This document shows positions 52,037 to 61,670 of a stretch of 64,000 nt of DNA, piece after piece. Below the pieces are notes generated by a model that saw only the letters and a list, made by a program, of their open reading frames with translations, was not told the DNA's origin and did no database searches. The stretch's first letter is position 1; each line of letters starts with the position of its first letter. This DNA is from an uncultured Erysipelotrichaceae bacterium (GTDB lineage: Bacteria; Bacillota_I; Bacilli_A; RFN20; CAG-826): NCBI GenBank assembly GCA_902787955.1, contig CADAIJ010000001.1, forward strand, positions 62,001 through 126,000. The letters are read 5' to 3'. A program made the position numbers and the translations under genes.

Positions 52037-53160
52037 AAGTATTAGTCGGTCTTTCCGGTGGTGTTGATAGCGCGGTTGCAGCCTATCTTCTTAAAAAAGA
52101 AGGATATGAAGTATCCGGCTGTTTTATGCGTAACTGGGATGCTTTCACTAATAACGATATTTTAGGAAATCCTACAATTAAAGATGACCAATGCCCACAA
52201 GAAAAGGATTATGAAGATGCTTTAAAAGTGGCTAAAGCTCTTGATATTCCTCTTTTACGTGTTGATTTTATCAAAGAATATTGGGACCATGTCTTCTCTT
52301 TCTTTATCTCTGAATATGAATGTGGAAGAACCCCAAACCCAGATATTTTATGTAATAAATATATTAAGTTTGACGCCTTTTTAGAGTTCGCTAAAAAGAA
52401 TGGCTTTGATAAGATTGCAATGGGGCATTACGCGAAGAAAACTACTTATAACGGCCATGAATTCTTATGCAAATGTAAGGATGATAATAAAGACCAAACT
52501 TATTTCTTAAGCCAAATAAATGAAGATCAAATTAAATCTTGTTTATTCCCATTAGCTGACCTCACTAAAGAAGAAGTAAGAGATATCGCTAGTAAACTAG
52601 ATTTAGCGGTCGCAAATAAAAAAGATTCCACCGGAGTGTGTTTTATCGGTGAAAGAAATTTCCGTGAATTCTTAAAGAATTATATCCCTGCTCAAAAAGG
52701 GGATATCGTTGATATCGACACTAATAAAGTTATCGGAAAACATAATGGAGTGTATTATTACACTATCGGGCAACATCGAGGTTTAGGAATAGGCGGCATA
52801 AGCGGAGAAAAAGCTACTGGCTGGTTCATCGTTAAAAAAGACGCTAAAAAGAATATCCTTTACGTTACAAGAGGCGAAGTCGAATCCTATTTAATGTCTA
52901 ATAAATGTATCGTTAATAAAATTAATATCATTGATCCTAATCAAGAATTTCCAATCGAAGTAGGCGCTAAATTTAGATATCGTCAAAAAGATCACCCAGC
53001 TAGAATTGATAAAGTAGGGGACAAGATAATCTGTACCTACACTCCATATAAAGCAGTCACAACTGGTCAAGAAGCAGTCTTCTATTCTAAAGATGGAAGG
53101 CTCATCGCTAGTGGCACAATCGATGAAGTTTATATGGATGATAAACGCTTAGACAAATAA
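52033..53160 (+). CDS. mnmA: tRNA-specific 2-thiouridylase MnmA
   Basis: MnmA puts sulfur on U34 of tRNAs for Lys, Glu and Gln. It has the PP-loop V-G-L-S-G-G-V-D-S-A, N-P-D-I-L-C-N (catalytic Cys), D-Q-T-Y-F-L-S and G-V-C-F-I-G (second catalytic Cys), and a C-terminal domain with G-Q-H-R-G-L-G-I-G-G. Length 375 aa is typical. Confidence 0.97.
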   Translation: MKVLVGLSGGVDSAVAAYLLKKEGYEVSGCFMRNWDAFTNNDILGNPTIKDDQCPQEKDYEDALKVAKALDIPLLRVDFIKEYWDHVFSFFISEYECGRTPNPDILCNKYIKFDAFLEFAKKNGFDKIAMGHYAKKTTYNGHEFLCKCKDDNKDQTYFLSQINEDQIKSCLFPLADLTKEEVRDIASKLDLAVANKKDSTGVCFIGERNFREFLKNYIPAQKGDIVDIDTNKVIGKHNGVYYYTIGQHRGLGIGGISGEKATGWFIVKKDAKKNILYVTRGEVESYLMSNKCIVNKINIIDPNQEFPIEVGAKFRYRQKDHPARIDKVGDKIICTYTPYKAVTTGQEAVFYSKDGRLIASGTIDEVYMDDKRLDK

Positions 53161-53162
53161 GA

Positions 53163-53192
53163 AAAGTTCCTGTCCAAAACGGGAATTTTTTT
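53163..53192 (+). terminator. Terminator after mnmA
   Basis: AAAGTTCCTG pairs with CGGGAATTTT (two G-U pairs) around TCCAAAA, ending in a T run. Confidence 0.82.
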
Positions 53193-53241
53193 CATTTAAT
53201 AATAAGTTTTCAAAAAAATGTAAAAAATTTATTTAGTGATT

Positions 53242-53265
53242 ATGTATCAAAGATACATCTTTTTT
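53242..53265 (+). promoter_or_regulatory. Short perfect hairpin before the C39-protein promoter
   Basis: ATGTATC-AAA-GATACAT followed by CTTTTTT. It sits in the -35 zone of TATAAT at 53271-53276, so it may be either a second terminator or an operator. Confidence 0.5.
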
Positions 53266-53301
53266 AATACTATAATTTTTGAGCACTTTTTCCAAAAAAA
53301 T

Positions 53302-53328
53302 CCCTACTTAATGGTGTAGGGGGAAATT
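53302..53328 (+). promoter_or_regulatory. Leader hairpin covering the ribosome site of the C39 protein gene
   Basis: CCCTAC (53302-53307) pairs with GTAGGG (53316-53321), which includes the first part of the Shine-Dalgarno sequence TAGGGGGAA. Folding would reduce translation. No other gene here shows such an arrangement. Confidence 0.55.
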
Positions 53329-53331
53329 AGT

Positions 53332-54561
53332 ATGAAAAAATACTTTATCTACCAAGGCAACGATCACGACTGCGGTTTTGCTGCTTTAAAAATCCTTTTA
53401 GCGAACGTGTATAAAAATAAGGGGTACTTATACATTGAAAAGCCAGGCAAACGCAACGAGGATTTTTCATTTCACGAAATTATCGATATCGCACACAGTT
53501 ATGGGCTGATTCTGAACGGTTTTCGTGACAAAGATTCACACATGGACGAGAAATATCATTTCCCATTGATAGCGCTTCTTGATGATGGGGGCGAGAAGTA
53601 CTCTCGTCACGCAGTCGTTGTGTTAAGTATCAATAAAGATAAAGTGAGATACTTAGATCCAGCCAGGGGGATAAAAAAGGAGTCTCTTTCAACCTTTAAT
53701 TCCTTATTTAATGGAGAATATTTGGAGATAGTTTCCATCGGCCAAGCCAGTAAAGTCGAAGCAAAAGAACAGCATTTACTAGCTACTAGCAAGTCTGTCT
53801 TTCTTGCTCTTATGCCTTTCCTTTCGGTTGCTCTAATTGCCTTCGGACTTTACTTTGTAAAAGCTGATGAATTCATTTTTCTTCCGATTATTTTCCTCGT
53901 ACTATTCTCCCTATCCGAACTATTAACCAATTGGTACACGCTTAAGTGTATTGAGTGGTTTGATAGTGAATACCTGAGTGATTTCTTTAAGAATTGCGAT
54001 AATAAGAGAAAGGATCGTTTCGTCTTATACCATAAAACCAAACGCCTACAATTCGAATTGCCACGTACTTCTCAGGCATCCCTTTTAGTCCTAGGATCAA
54101 TTCTTTTTGTACTTCTTTTAAACGATGTCTACTCCGCATTTCCTTTAATAATCATCATGGTAATTACTCTTGCTCTTACATTATTCTCTAGAGAGAAAGA
54201 GTCAGTTAATGAGATAAGTGAAGCCGAAACAAAAACTCTAAATAACAAAGAACTCGAAGAACCAGAGTTCATATCAGAAATAATTATCTTAAATCAAAAA
54301 TCCCGTAAATTTGGCTTCAACATCTCCATGCGTAGGACCCTAATGATGTTTGTGAATCTGGCATTAGCGGTCCTACTCATGATTATGAATCATCTTGTCA
54401 GTGTGAACTATGTCATCTTCCATTTCTTCTTATTTAACTATTTCTATGAGAACTTAAGCGCCTTATCAAATTACGATAACACTTATAGTGATTTCCAAAA
54501 AGCTAAGGCTAGATTCATGGATGTAATTAACCTTAACAAAAAAGAAGATGATATGTTATAA
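53332..54561 (+). CDS. C39-peptidase/ABC-exporter-like membrane protein lacking the ATPase domain
   Basis: The first 135 residues match a C39 cysteine peptidase, which cuts double-glycine leaders: Q8-x5-C14-G with D-H-D-C-G-F-A-A-L, His93 in S-R-H-A-V-V-V-L, and Asp109 in Y-L-D-P-A-R-G. Residues about 150-395 have six spans in three pairs, like a peptidase-containing ABC transporter, ending in F-Q-K-A-K-A-R-F-M-D-V-I. The protein then stops: no Walker A or signature follows, and no separate ATPase is adjacent. CTG and AGG codons are more common than in neighbours, hinting at transfer. No leader peptide gene is seen nearby. Confidence 0.75.
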   Translation: MKKYFIYQGNDHDCGFAALKILLANVYKNKGYLYIEKPGKRNEDFSFHEIIDIAHSYGLILNGFRDKDSHMDEKYHFPLIALLDDGGEKYSRHAVVVLSINKDKVRYLDPARGIKKESLSTFNSLFNGEYLEIVSIGQASKVEAKEQHLLATSKSVFLALMPFLSVALIAFGLYFVKADEFIFLPIIFLVLFSLSELLTNWYTLKCIEWFDSEYLSDFFKNCDNKRKDRFVLYHKTKRLQFELPRTSQASLLVLGSILFVLLLNDVYSAFPLIIIMVITLALTLFSREKESVNEISEAETKTLNNKELEEPEFISEIIILNQKSRKFGFNISMRRTLMMFVNLALAVLLMIMNHLVSVNYVIFHFFLFNYFYENLSALSNYDNTYSDFQKAKARFMDVINLNKKEDDML

Positions 54562-54578
54562 TTTCTCCACGAGATAAT

Positions 54579-55031
54579 ATGGAATTAGATTTTGTTAATT
54601 ACGGACCTTCATCATTTGATGAATATGAATCAACTTTCCTTGCTTTAGTGGATAAAGTATTTAAGGAAGTAGGGGTTAAAGACGATTACTATATCGATGT
54701 CTCAATCGTGGATAATGATAAAATTCACGAAATCAATAAGACTTATCGAGGTATCGATCGACCAACTGATGTCATTAGTTTCGCCTTTTATGATGATGAA
54801 GAAGAAAAGATTAACGAAGACGCGCCTAACTCATTAGGAAGCATCATAATCTCGTATCAAAAAGCGGAAGAACAAGCTAAAGACTACGGTCATTCTCTAA
54901 ATAGAGAAATGTCCTTCCTCTTCGTTCATGGTTTACTTCATTTACTTGGATATGATCATATGAAGAAAGAGGATGAAGAAGTGATGTTTGCTCTTCAAGA
55001 TAAGATTTTAGGAGAAAGAAAAGATGGATAA
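54579..55031 (+). CDS. ybeY: Endoribonuclease YbeY
   Basis: YbeY is a metal-dependent RNase for rRNA processing and quality control. The motif H-G-L-L-H-L-L-G-Y-D-H is complete. R-G-I-D-R-P-T-D-V-I-S-F-A and the D-D-Y-Y-I-D-V-S start fit. TATAAT lies at 54557-54562, 16 bases before the ATG, so the leader is very short. It overlaps cdd by eight bases. Confidence 0.96.
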   Translation: MELDFVNYGPSSFDEYESTFLALVDKVFKEVGVKDDYYIDVSIVDNDKIHEINKTYRGIDRPTDVISFAFYDDEEEKINEDAPNSLGSIIISYQKAEEQAKDYGHSLNREMSFLFVHGLLHLLGYDHMKKEDEEVMFALQDKILGERKDG

Positions 55032-55425
55032 ATTTGCCTTACATGAAAAAGCTAAAGAAGCCCGCAAGCTCTCTTATTCCCCATATTCCCATTTTGCTGT
55101 TGGGGCTGCTGTTTTAACTAAAAGCGGTGAAGTATTTTTAGGGGCAAATATTGAAAATTCAGCTTATCCACTTTGTATGTGCGCTGAAAGAAACGCCTTA
55201 TATAACGCTTATATGCATGGATTTAAAAAGGAAGATTTAGTCGCCTTAGCTTTATCCGCTGATACAGATGGACCATGTTCTCCTTGTGGAGCGTGCCGCC
55301 AAGTTATCAGTGAATTATTCCCAAAAGATGCCCCAATTTATATGGGCAACCTTAAGGATAACATCCAAGAAACCACTATTAGTGAATTACTTCCATTCGC
55401 TTTCTCAGGCGAGGATTTAGAATAA
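55024..55425 (+). CDS. cdd: Cytidine deaminase
   Basis: Cdd converts cytidine to uridine. The zinc site is C-A-E-R-N-A and P-C-S-P-C-G-A-C-R-Q, with the substrate loop V-G-A-A-V and G-A-N-I-E-N-S-A-Y-P. Length 133 aa is typical. AGGAGAAAG lies before the ATG inside ybeY. It overlaps era by one base. Confidence 0.97.
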   Translation: MDKFALHEKAKEARKLSYSPYSHFAVGAAVLTKSGEVFLGANIENSAYPLCMCAERNALYNAYMHGFKKEDLVALALSADTDGPCSPCGACRQVISELFPKDAPIYMGNLKDNIQETTISELLPFAFSGEDLE

Positions 55426-56300
55426 TGAAAACTGGTTTTGTCGCAATTGTGGGGCGTCCTAATGTTGGTAAATCAACTTTAACTAACGCTTTGCTCGAAA
55501 CTAAGTTATCAATCGTTACTGATAAAGCTCAAACAACAAGAGACTCTATAAGAGGAGTCTATGATGACGATGAATATCAAATCGTTTTTGTTGACACTCC
55601 TGGGATTCATAAAGCAAACACCAAACTCGGCGAAAACATGAATAAAGAGGCACTAACTTCAGTTAATGGAGTTGATGCAGTGGTCCTTGTTGTCGATGCT
55701 TCAAGAAGATTTGATGAAGGAGATCGTTACATCGCAGAAACCCTTCGTAAAGATTGTCCATTCTTCGTAGTTATAAATAAAATTGATTTAGTCCGCATCA
55801 CTGAAGCGGAGAATATCAAAGCCAAATACGCTCTAGCGTATCCAAACGCTAAAATCATTGAGATGTCTGTTTTAGATAACTTCAATGTTGATACTTTACT
55901 TAACGAAATTAAAGCGGTCATGAAAGAAGGACCACGTTATTTTGAAAAAGATCAAGTGAGTGATAAAGATTCTTCTTTCTTTATTAAGGAAGTTATTAGA
56001 GAGAAGCTTCTTTTAACTCTCCGTGATGAAGTCCCTCATTATCTCGCTGTAAGAGTGGACTCTGTTAAATCTTCTAAAGGGGCAACTTACATTAAAGCTA
56101 CGATCATCGTTGATAAAAATTCCCATAAGGGAATAATCATTGGTAAAGAAGGAAAGAGACTTAAAGCTATCGGCATTAAAGCTCGTAAAGATTTAGAAGA
56201 ATATTATAATCAACCAATCTATCTTGAATTATTCGTTTCGGTCAAAGAAGACTGGTTAAATAATCCTCGCTTATTAAAAGAACTCGGCTACAAAAACTAA
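55425..56300 (+). CDS. era: GTPase Era
   Basis: Era binds 16S rRNA and couples 30S assembly to growth. It has G1 G-R-P-N-V-G-K-S-T-L, Q-T-T-R-D-S-I-R-G (switch), D-T-P-G-I-H-K (G3), N-K-I-D-L (G4) and a KH domain with G-K-E-G-K-R-L-K-A-I-G. Length 291 aa is normal. Confidence 0.98.
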   Translation: MKTGFVAIVGRPNVGKSTLTNALLETKLSIVTDKAQTTRDSIRGVYDDDEYQIVFVDTPGIHKANTKLGENMNKEALTSVNGVDAVVLVVDASRRFDEGDRYIAETLRKDCPFFVVINKIDLVRITEAENIKAKYALAYPNAKIIEMSVLDNFNVDTLLNEIKAVMKEGPRYFEKDQVSDKDSSFFIKEVIREKLLLTLRDEVPHYLAVRVDSVKSSKGATYIKATIIVDKNSHKGIIIGKEGKRLKAIGIKARKDLEEYYNQPIYLELFVSVKEDWLNNPRLLKELGYKN

Positions 56301-56302
56301 TT

Positions 56303-57028
56303 ATGTTTGAAATTGAAGCAATCATCCTCCGTGAGTCACCGTTTAAAGATAACGATATGATGGTGACTGCTTTATCTAACGAAAATATTCATTCCTTTTT
56401 AGCAAAAGGAGTGATGAAGATTGATTCTAAAAACAAAGTTTTAGTTACTAAATTTAATAAAGTAAGGCTTGAACTAAGTAGGGGAAAAGAAGGCTATAAC
56501 CTTCGAACAGGCACTTTATTAAATTCATATTTGCACGCGAAAGAAGGCTTAACTTCCTTAGCGATCCTCGATTTTATATCAGAAATCACGAATAAAATTG
56601 TCTCAAAAGATGAGGCTTCAGTTATTTATCCAATTTTGGATAAGATCCTTTCATTACTAGATGAGGGCTTTGATGGTTTAACTCTTGCTTTAATCTATTT
56701 TGCGAAAGTTTTAACCATAGCTGGATATGGACTCAATGTTGATTCATGCCAAATTTGCCACCAAAAAGAGGCAATTACCGCCCTTTCGACTATGGATGGA
56801 GGATTTATTTGTGAAAACTGTTTTGACGCCTCTATTCACCTGAAATTAAATGCAAACGAACTAAAGATCCTTCGTTACATCTTTAAAGTAGACATCGATA
56901 ACTTTGCTAAAGCGGTGCTTCCAAAAGAAGAATCATTACACGTATTAAATATATTAGAGCAATTCGCACTTGATACGGTGGACTTAAACCTCAAATCCAT
57001 CGCCTTCATAAGAAGAATAATCAAATAA
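56303..57028 (+). CDS. recO: DNA repair protein RecO
   Basis: RecO works with RecF and RecR to load RecA on gaps. The 241-aa protein has an OB-fold N-terminus (E-A-I-I-L-R-E-S-P-F-K-D-N-D-M-M-V) and a zinc site (C-Q-I-C and C-E-N-C). It directly follows era, the usual Bacilli arrangement. Confidence 0.94.
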   Translation: MFEIEAIILRESPFKDNDMMVTALSNENIHSFLAKGVMKIDSKNKVLVTKFNKVRLELSRGKEGYNLRTGTLLNSYLHAKEGLTSLAILDFISEITNKIVSKDEASVIYPILDKILSLLDEGFDGLTLALIYFAKVLTIAGYGLNVDSCQICHQKEAITALSTMDGGFICENCFDASIHLKLNANELKILRYIFKVDIDNFAKAVLPKEESLHVLNILEQFALDTVDLNLKSIAFIRRIIK

Positions 57029-57052
57029 TTTAAAAAATACACTTATAAGTGG

Positions 57053-57080
57053 TTGACAAGTAACTTTAACGAGTTATAAT
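57053..57080 (+). promoter_or_regulatory. Promoter of the glyS gene
   Basis: TTGACA (57053-57058) and TATAAT (57075-57080) are both perfect, 16 bases apart. A 10-bp palindrome ACTTATAAGT (57041-57050) lies just upstream. No T-box fits in the ~30-base leader. Confidence 0.85.
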
Positions 57081-57115
57081 TTTGCTCAATTGCTTATATA
57101 AGAAGGTATAGTAAA

Positions 57116-58483
57116 ATGGATAAAAAATTCGACGAAATCGTTAATCATTTAATTACGAGTGGATTTGTCTATCAAGATAGTGAAATCTATGGTGGACTTT
57201 CTAATTCCTGGGACTTTGGTCCTTTAGGAGTTGAACTCAAAAATAACATTAAAAGATTGTGGTGGAGAAAGTTCGTTAATGAATCTCCAACTAATGTTGG
57301 ACTTGACGCTGCAATCTTAATGAACCCAAAAGTTTGGGAAGCAACAGGACACGTTTCTACTTTCAATGATCCCCTTATTGATTGTAAGGAATGTAAATCC
57401 CGTCATCGCGCAGATAATTTAATTGAAGAACAATATCCTGATGTTGATGTTCACGCTATGACAAACGAAGATATGGTTAAATTTATCAAAGATAACCATG
57501 TCAAATGTCCTATCTGTGGCAAGTCTAACTTCACTGACATCCGCCAATTCAATATGATGTTTAAAACTCATATCGGTGTCACCGAAGATAGCTCAACTGA
57601 AGTCTATTTAAGACCAGAAACCGCTCAAGGAATGTTCGTTAACTTTAAAAATGTTCAAAGAACAACCAGAAGAAAAATCCCATTTGGTATTTGTAATATC
57701 GGTAAATCATTCCGTAACGAAATCACTCCAGGGAACTTCATCTTTAGAGTGAGAGAATTCGAACAAATGGAAATGGAATTCTTCTGTAAACCTGGCACTG
57801 ACTTAGAATGGTTTTCCTATTGGAAAGACTATTCACTTAAGTTCCTTGAATCATTAGGAATTAGTGAAGAAAACCTTCGTTATAGAGACCATGAAGCCGC
57901 TGAACTTGCTTTTTATAGTAAAGCAACCTGCGACGTCGAATATAAATTCCCATTCGGTTGGGGAGAAATTTTAGGGGTTGCTGACCGTACTGATTATGAT
58001 TTAAACCGTCATATCTCTTATAGTAAACAATCTTTAGATTATTTAGACCCAGAAACTAATGAAAGATACGTCCCATATTGTATCGAACCATCAATGGGTG
58101 TTGAAAGAATCTTCTTAATGGTCGCTACCGAAGCGTATGATGTTGAACACCTCGAAAAGGAAGATCGTATCGTCATGCACTTTAAACCAATCTTAGCCCC
58201 TTATTTAGCAGCAGTTCTCCCATTATCCAAACAACTTGGAGACCAAGCTAAAGAATTAGTTAATAAACTAAATAAACACTTCTCAATCACTTACGATGAG
58301 ACTGGTTCTATCGGTAAAAGATATCGTCGCCAAGACGCAATTGGAACCCCATATTGTATCACCGTTGACTTCGATACAGCCACCGATAATAGCGTTACAA
58401 TCCGTAACCGCGACACTATGGAGCAAGTCAGACTTCCAATTAGTGAAGTTAGAAACTATCTATTAGATAAAATTGAAGAATAG
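57116..58483 (+). CDS. glyS: Glycine-tRNA ligase (class II, dimeric type)
   Basis: The enzyme charges tRNA-Gly. The 455-aa protein begins with L-I-T-S-G-F-V-Y-Q-D-S-E-I-Y-G-G, has zinc-type pairs (C-K-E-C, C-P-I-C), class II motifs 2 and 3 (R-N-E-I-T-P-G-N-F and E-P-S-M-G-V-E-R) and a C-terminal anticodon domain. This is the single-chain glycyl-tRNA synthetase, not the alpha2-beta2 form. Confidence 0.97.
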   Translation: MDKKFDEIVNHLITSGFVYQDSEIYGGLSNSWDFGPLGVELKNNIKRLWWRKFVNESPTNVGLDAAILMNPKVWEATGHVSTFNDPLIDCKECKSRHRADNLIEEQYPDVDVHAMTNEDMVKFIKDNHVKCPICGKSNFTDIRQFNMMFKTHIGVTEDSSTEVYLRPETAQGMFVNFKNVQRTTRRKIPFGICNIGKSFRNEITPGNFIFRVREFEQMEMEFFCKPGTDLEWFSYWKDYSLKFLESLGISEENLRYRDHEAAELAFYSKATCDVEYKFPFGWGEILGVADRTDYDLNRHISYSKQSLDYLDPETNERYVPYCIEPSMGVERIFLMVATEAYDVEHLEKEDRIVMHFKPILAPYLAAVLPLSKQLGDQAKELVNKLNKHFSITYDETGSIGKRYRRQDAIGTPYCITVDFDTATDNSVTIRNRDTMEQVRLPISEVRNYLLDKIEE

Positions 58484-58526
58484 TCGTTTATTAGTAGATT
58501 TATAGTATAAAGTTAGGAGGAATATT

Positions 58527-60341
58527 ATGGCCTTTGATCCATCTCTTGTAGCCGAAATCAAATCCCGTGCCGATATCGTCGACATTATTTCAAGCTACAT
58601 CAATGTTATTAAAAAAGGTCGTAACTATTTTGCTGTTTGTCCATTCCACGATGACCATAACCCATCCTTATCCATATCTAAAGATAAGAATATGTTTAAG
58701 TGCTTTGTCTGTGGCACTAGTGGCGATGTCTTTAGTTTTGTATCTCGCTATGAGAATATCACTTATAGTGAAGCAATTAAGCGCGTCGCTGAAATGATCG
58801 GTTATGATGATCCAAGACTCCATCAAAACGAATTCAAAGTTAAAGTGGATGAATCTAAAGCAACTTTATACAAATGTATAACAGACCTTGCTACCTTCTA
58901 TCAATATGGTCTTAGTACTGAAGAAGGCCAAGTCGCTCATCAATATTTATCTGAAAGAGGTTTAACTGATGAACAGATCGCTAAATTCTCTTTAGGTTAC
59001 GCTTTTAAGGATGGTTCTTTATCTATCGATTACTTAAAAAGAAAAGAGTATTCCTATAAAAATATTGAAGATATTGGTATTTCGCTTGTAAAGACCTCAG
59101 GAATGAAGGATAGCAATGCCGGTCGAGTTATCTTCCCTATTAAAGATAATAACGGCCAATTCGTCGGTTTTAGCGCCCGTAAGCTCGATAACGCTAATAA
59201 AGACGATCCTAAATACGTTAATACCGCTGAAACGAAGATATTTTCTAAAGGAAACATTCTTTATAACTATGATTTAGCCAAAAACACCATGAAACATGAT
59301 GGCTATTTATATGTTGTGGAAGGTTTCATGGATGTATTCGCGCTTGATTCTATCGGTGTTCATTCAGTCGTTGGTTTAATGGGAACCGCGATGACAAAAA
59401 CTAATGTTCAAACTTTGAAAAGAGCAAATGTTGAAATTAGACTTTGTCTAGATAACGATAAAGCTGGCCAAATTGCGATGATGAATATTATCTCTATGTT
59501 TGACGAAGCTAAAATCAATTATCGTTTAGTGAGTGATCCAAACGAAATCTGTAAAGACTCCGATGAAATCCTTCATAAAGAAGGACCAGAAAGATTAAAC
59601 GCTTATATCAATACTTTGGTTAATCCGTTTAACTTCGCTTTAGCCTATTATACAAAGACAGCACCTTTAGCCACTCAAGCGGACCGTTACAAAGTAATTA
59701 ATCACTTTACCCCTTTACTTGTAAGTATTCAAAACGGTCTAGAACTTAATGATTATATCTATAAGCTTGCTCGAGTGACTGGCTTTGAAGTAAACACAAT
59801 TAAAGACCACGTAGCCTTAGCTAAAAAGGAAAAGCAAAAAGCGGAAAGTAAACAAGAAAACTTTGTTTATAGTGAATTCACCAACACCTCGAAAGAACAA
59901 AAGACAAAAATGAGCCGCGATATGAAGTACTTAAAGAATGCGGAAAAACAACTTCTAGGTCAAATGTTAATCAATAAAGAGGCGGTGGAATTCTATGAAA
60001 GCAATGTTAAATACTTCTCCGATGAACTTTACCGAAATATCGCTAACTTCATTCTCGATTACGCTAAATCTCATCAAGGGATCGATGCAGCGGACTTAGT
60101 TACCACGATATCACTGAGTGATATGGAGAACAAGCAAGAGCTGATTGATGAAATTGTAGCGATCACGATGAAAGACAATCCAGTTGAAACAAAATCAGTA
60201 TTAGCTGATTACGCAAACGAGATTAAATTAAGGCGCGATAAGATATATCAGAAAGATTTACTTAAACAAGCCTTCGAAGGGAAAAGCGATGAAGAGAAAG
60301 CTCGCCTCCTTGATGATTACATCAAAAGAACCAATAAATAA
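58527..60341 (+). CDS. dnaG: DNA primase DnaG
   Basis: DnaG makes RNA primers for replication. The N-terminal zinc ribbon is C-P-F-H-D-D-H with C-F-V-C. Toprim motifs follow (V-V-E-G-F-M-D-V and C-L-D-N-D-K-A-G), and a C-terminal helicase-binding domain. TTAGGAGG precedes the ATG. It lies before rpoD, the classic macromolecular-synthesis order. Confidence 0.97.
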   Translation: MAFDPSLVAEIKSRADIVDIISSYINVIKKGRNYFAVCPFHDDHNPSLSISKDKNMFKCFVCGTSGDVFSFVSRYENITYSEAIKRVAEMIGYDDPRLHQNEFKVKVDESKATLYKCITDLATFYQYGLSTEEGQVAHQYLSERGLTDEQIAKFSLGYAFKDGSLSIDYLKRKEYSYKNIEDIGISLVKTSGMKDSNAGRVIFPIKDNNGQFVGFSARKLDNANKDDPKYVNTAETKIFSKGNILYNYDLAKNTMKHDGYLYVVEGFMDVFALDSIGVHSVVGLMGTAMTKTNVQTLKRANVEIRLCLDNDKAGQIAMMNIISMFDEAKINYRLVSDPNEICKDSDEILHKEGPERLNAYINTLVNPFNFALAYYTKTAPLATQADRYKVINHFTPLLVSIQNGLELNDYIYKLARVTGFEVNTIKDHVALAKKEKQKAESKQENFVYSEFTNTSKEQKTKMSRDMKYLKNAEKQLLGQMLINKEAVEFYESNVKYFSDELYRNIANFILDYAKSHQGIDAADLVTTISLSDMENKQELIDEIVAITMKDNPVETKSVLADYANEIKLRRDKIYQKDLLKQAFEGKSDEEKARLLDDYIKRTNK

Positions 60342-60374
60342 TTGAACATACTTAGTTAGAAAGGAAACTAATAT

Positions 60375-61661
60375 ATGCCAAAAAAAGAGAAAGACACCAA
60401 GAAAAAACCAGCCGCTAAAGAAGCAAAGATTAAAAAACCTGCGCTTTTATTAGATGACGATGAAGATGAAATCGAAACAGCGGATTCCATCAAAAAACGT
60501 TTAGTGGCTAAAGCCAAAGAAGAAGGAAATACTTTAGAACAAGCTGAAATTGATGAAGCCTTCACTCAATTTGATCTTACCGATGATGATATCGAAGAGA
60601 TGATGGACTATTTTAAGAAAAATGGTATCAATGTTGTCTCTGATGACGATGAACTCTCAATCGATAATATCGATTTCACTGGCGAGGAAAGCGAAGATGA
60701 TTTATTCCTCGACGCCGACGCCGATGATTTCTTTGACGAAGATGAAATCGAATTGAATGAAGATGATGTTCCAACTGAACAAGACCTTTCTGACTTAACT
60801 AAATTTGTCAGTGGTGATGTTAAAGTTAACGATTCCGTTAAAATCTATTTAAGAGAAATCGGTAAAGTCCCATTACTCACCCCTGAAGAAGAGCCAATCA
60901 TCGCTAAAAGAATCGCTGAAGGCGATGAAGAAGCTAAAGAACAACTCATTAATGCTAACCTCCGTTTAGTTATCGCTATTGCCAAAAGATATACTGGACG
61001 TGGTATGCCATTCTTAGATTTAGTCCAAGAAGGTAATACTGGCTTAATTAAAGCGGTTGAAAAATTCGACTACACTAAAGGCTTTAAGTTTTCAACTTAT
61101 GCCACATGGTGGATTCGTCAAGCAATCAACCGTTCAATCGCTGACCAAGCTCGTACCATTCGTATTCCAGTCCATATGGTGGAAACAATTAATAAGATTA
61201 CCCGCGCTCAAAGACAACTCGTTCAAGAACTTGATAGAGAACCAACCGCGGAAGAAATCAGCGCCAAACTTGATGGATTCCTTTCTCCAGAAAGAATTAG
61301 AGAAATCCAAAGACTCAACCAAGAACCAGTTTCTTTTGAAACTCCAATTGGTGAAGAAGAAGATTCTCATTTAGGAGACTTTGTCGAAGACAAAGAAACA
61401 ATGTCTCCTGATGAATACACAACTAGATCTCTTTTAAGAGACGCTCTTTATGAAGTCATGAAAGACTTAACTGATAGAGAAGAAAGAGTCCTTAGACTCC
61501 GTTATGGTTTAGATGATAACCATCCAAGAACTCTTGAAGAAGTCGGTCGTGAATTTGGCGTTACTCGTGAACGTATTAGACAAATTGAAGCGAAAGCTTT
61601 AAAGAAACTTTCTCATCAAAATCGTTCCAAACGCTTAAGTGACTATAAATATCTTAAGTAG
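60375..61661 (+). CDS. rpoD: RNA polymerase primary sigma factor
   Basis: This is the housekeeping sigma factor. The first 150 residues are acidic and low complexity. The 428-aa protein then has region 2 ([14 protein letters not shown], the -10-binding part), region 3 and region 4 ([23 protein letters not shown], the -35-binding helix). Its promoter preference fits the TTGACA/TATAAT pairs in this window. Confidence 0.97.
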   Translation: MPKKEKDTKKKPAAKEAKIKKPALLLDDDEDEIETADSIKKRLVAKAKEEGNTLEQAEIDEAFTQFDLTDDDIEEMMDYFKKNGINVVSDDDELSIDNIDFTGEESEDDLFLDADADDFFDEDEIELNEDDVPTEQDLSDLTKFVSGDVKVNDSVKIYLREIGKVPLLTPEEEPIIAKRIAEGDEEAKEQLINANLRLVIAIAKRYTGRGMPFLDLVQEGNTGLIKAVEKFDYTKGFKFSTYATWWIRQAINRSIADQARTIRIPVHMVETINKITRAQRQLVQELDREPTAEEISAKLDGFLSPERIREIQRLNQEPVSFETPIGEEEDSHLGDFVEDKETMSPDEYTTRSLLRDALYEVMKDLTDREERVLRLRYGLDDNHPRTLEEVGREFGVTRERIRQIEAKALKKLSHQNRSKRLSDYKYLK

Positions 61662-61670
61662 AAATAAGTT

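Noticed and set aside
56586..56605. AATTGTCTCAAAAGATGA in recO as a repeat copy
   Set aside because: It shares only about ten bases with the core and lacks the palindrome, which is within chance for this composition.
57081..57115. T-box leader before glyS
   Set aside because: The leader is about 30 bases and has no T-box sequence.
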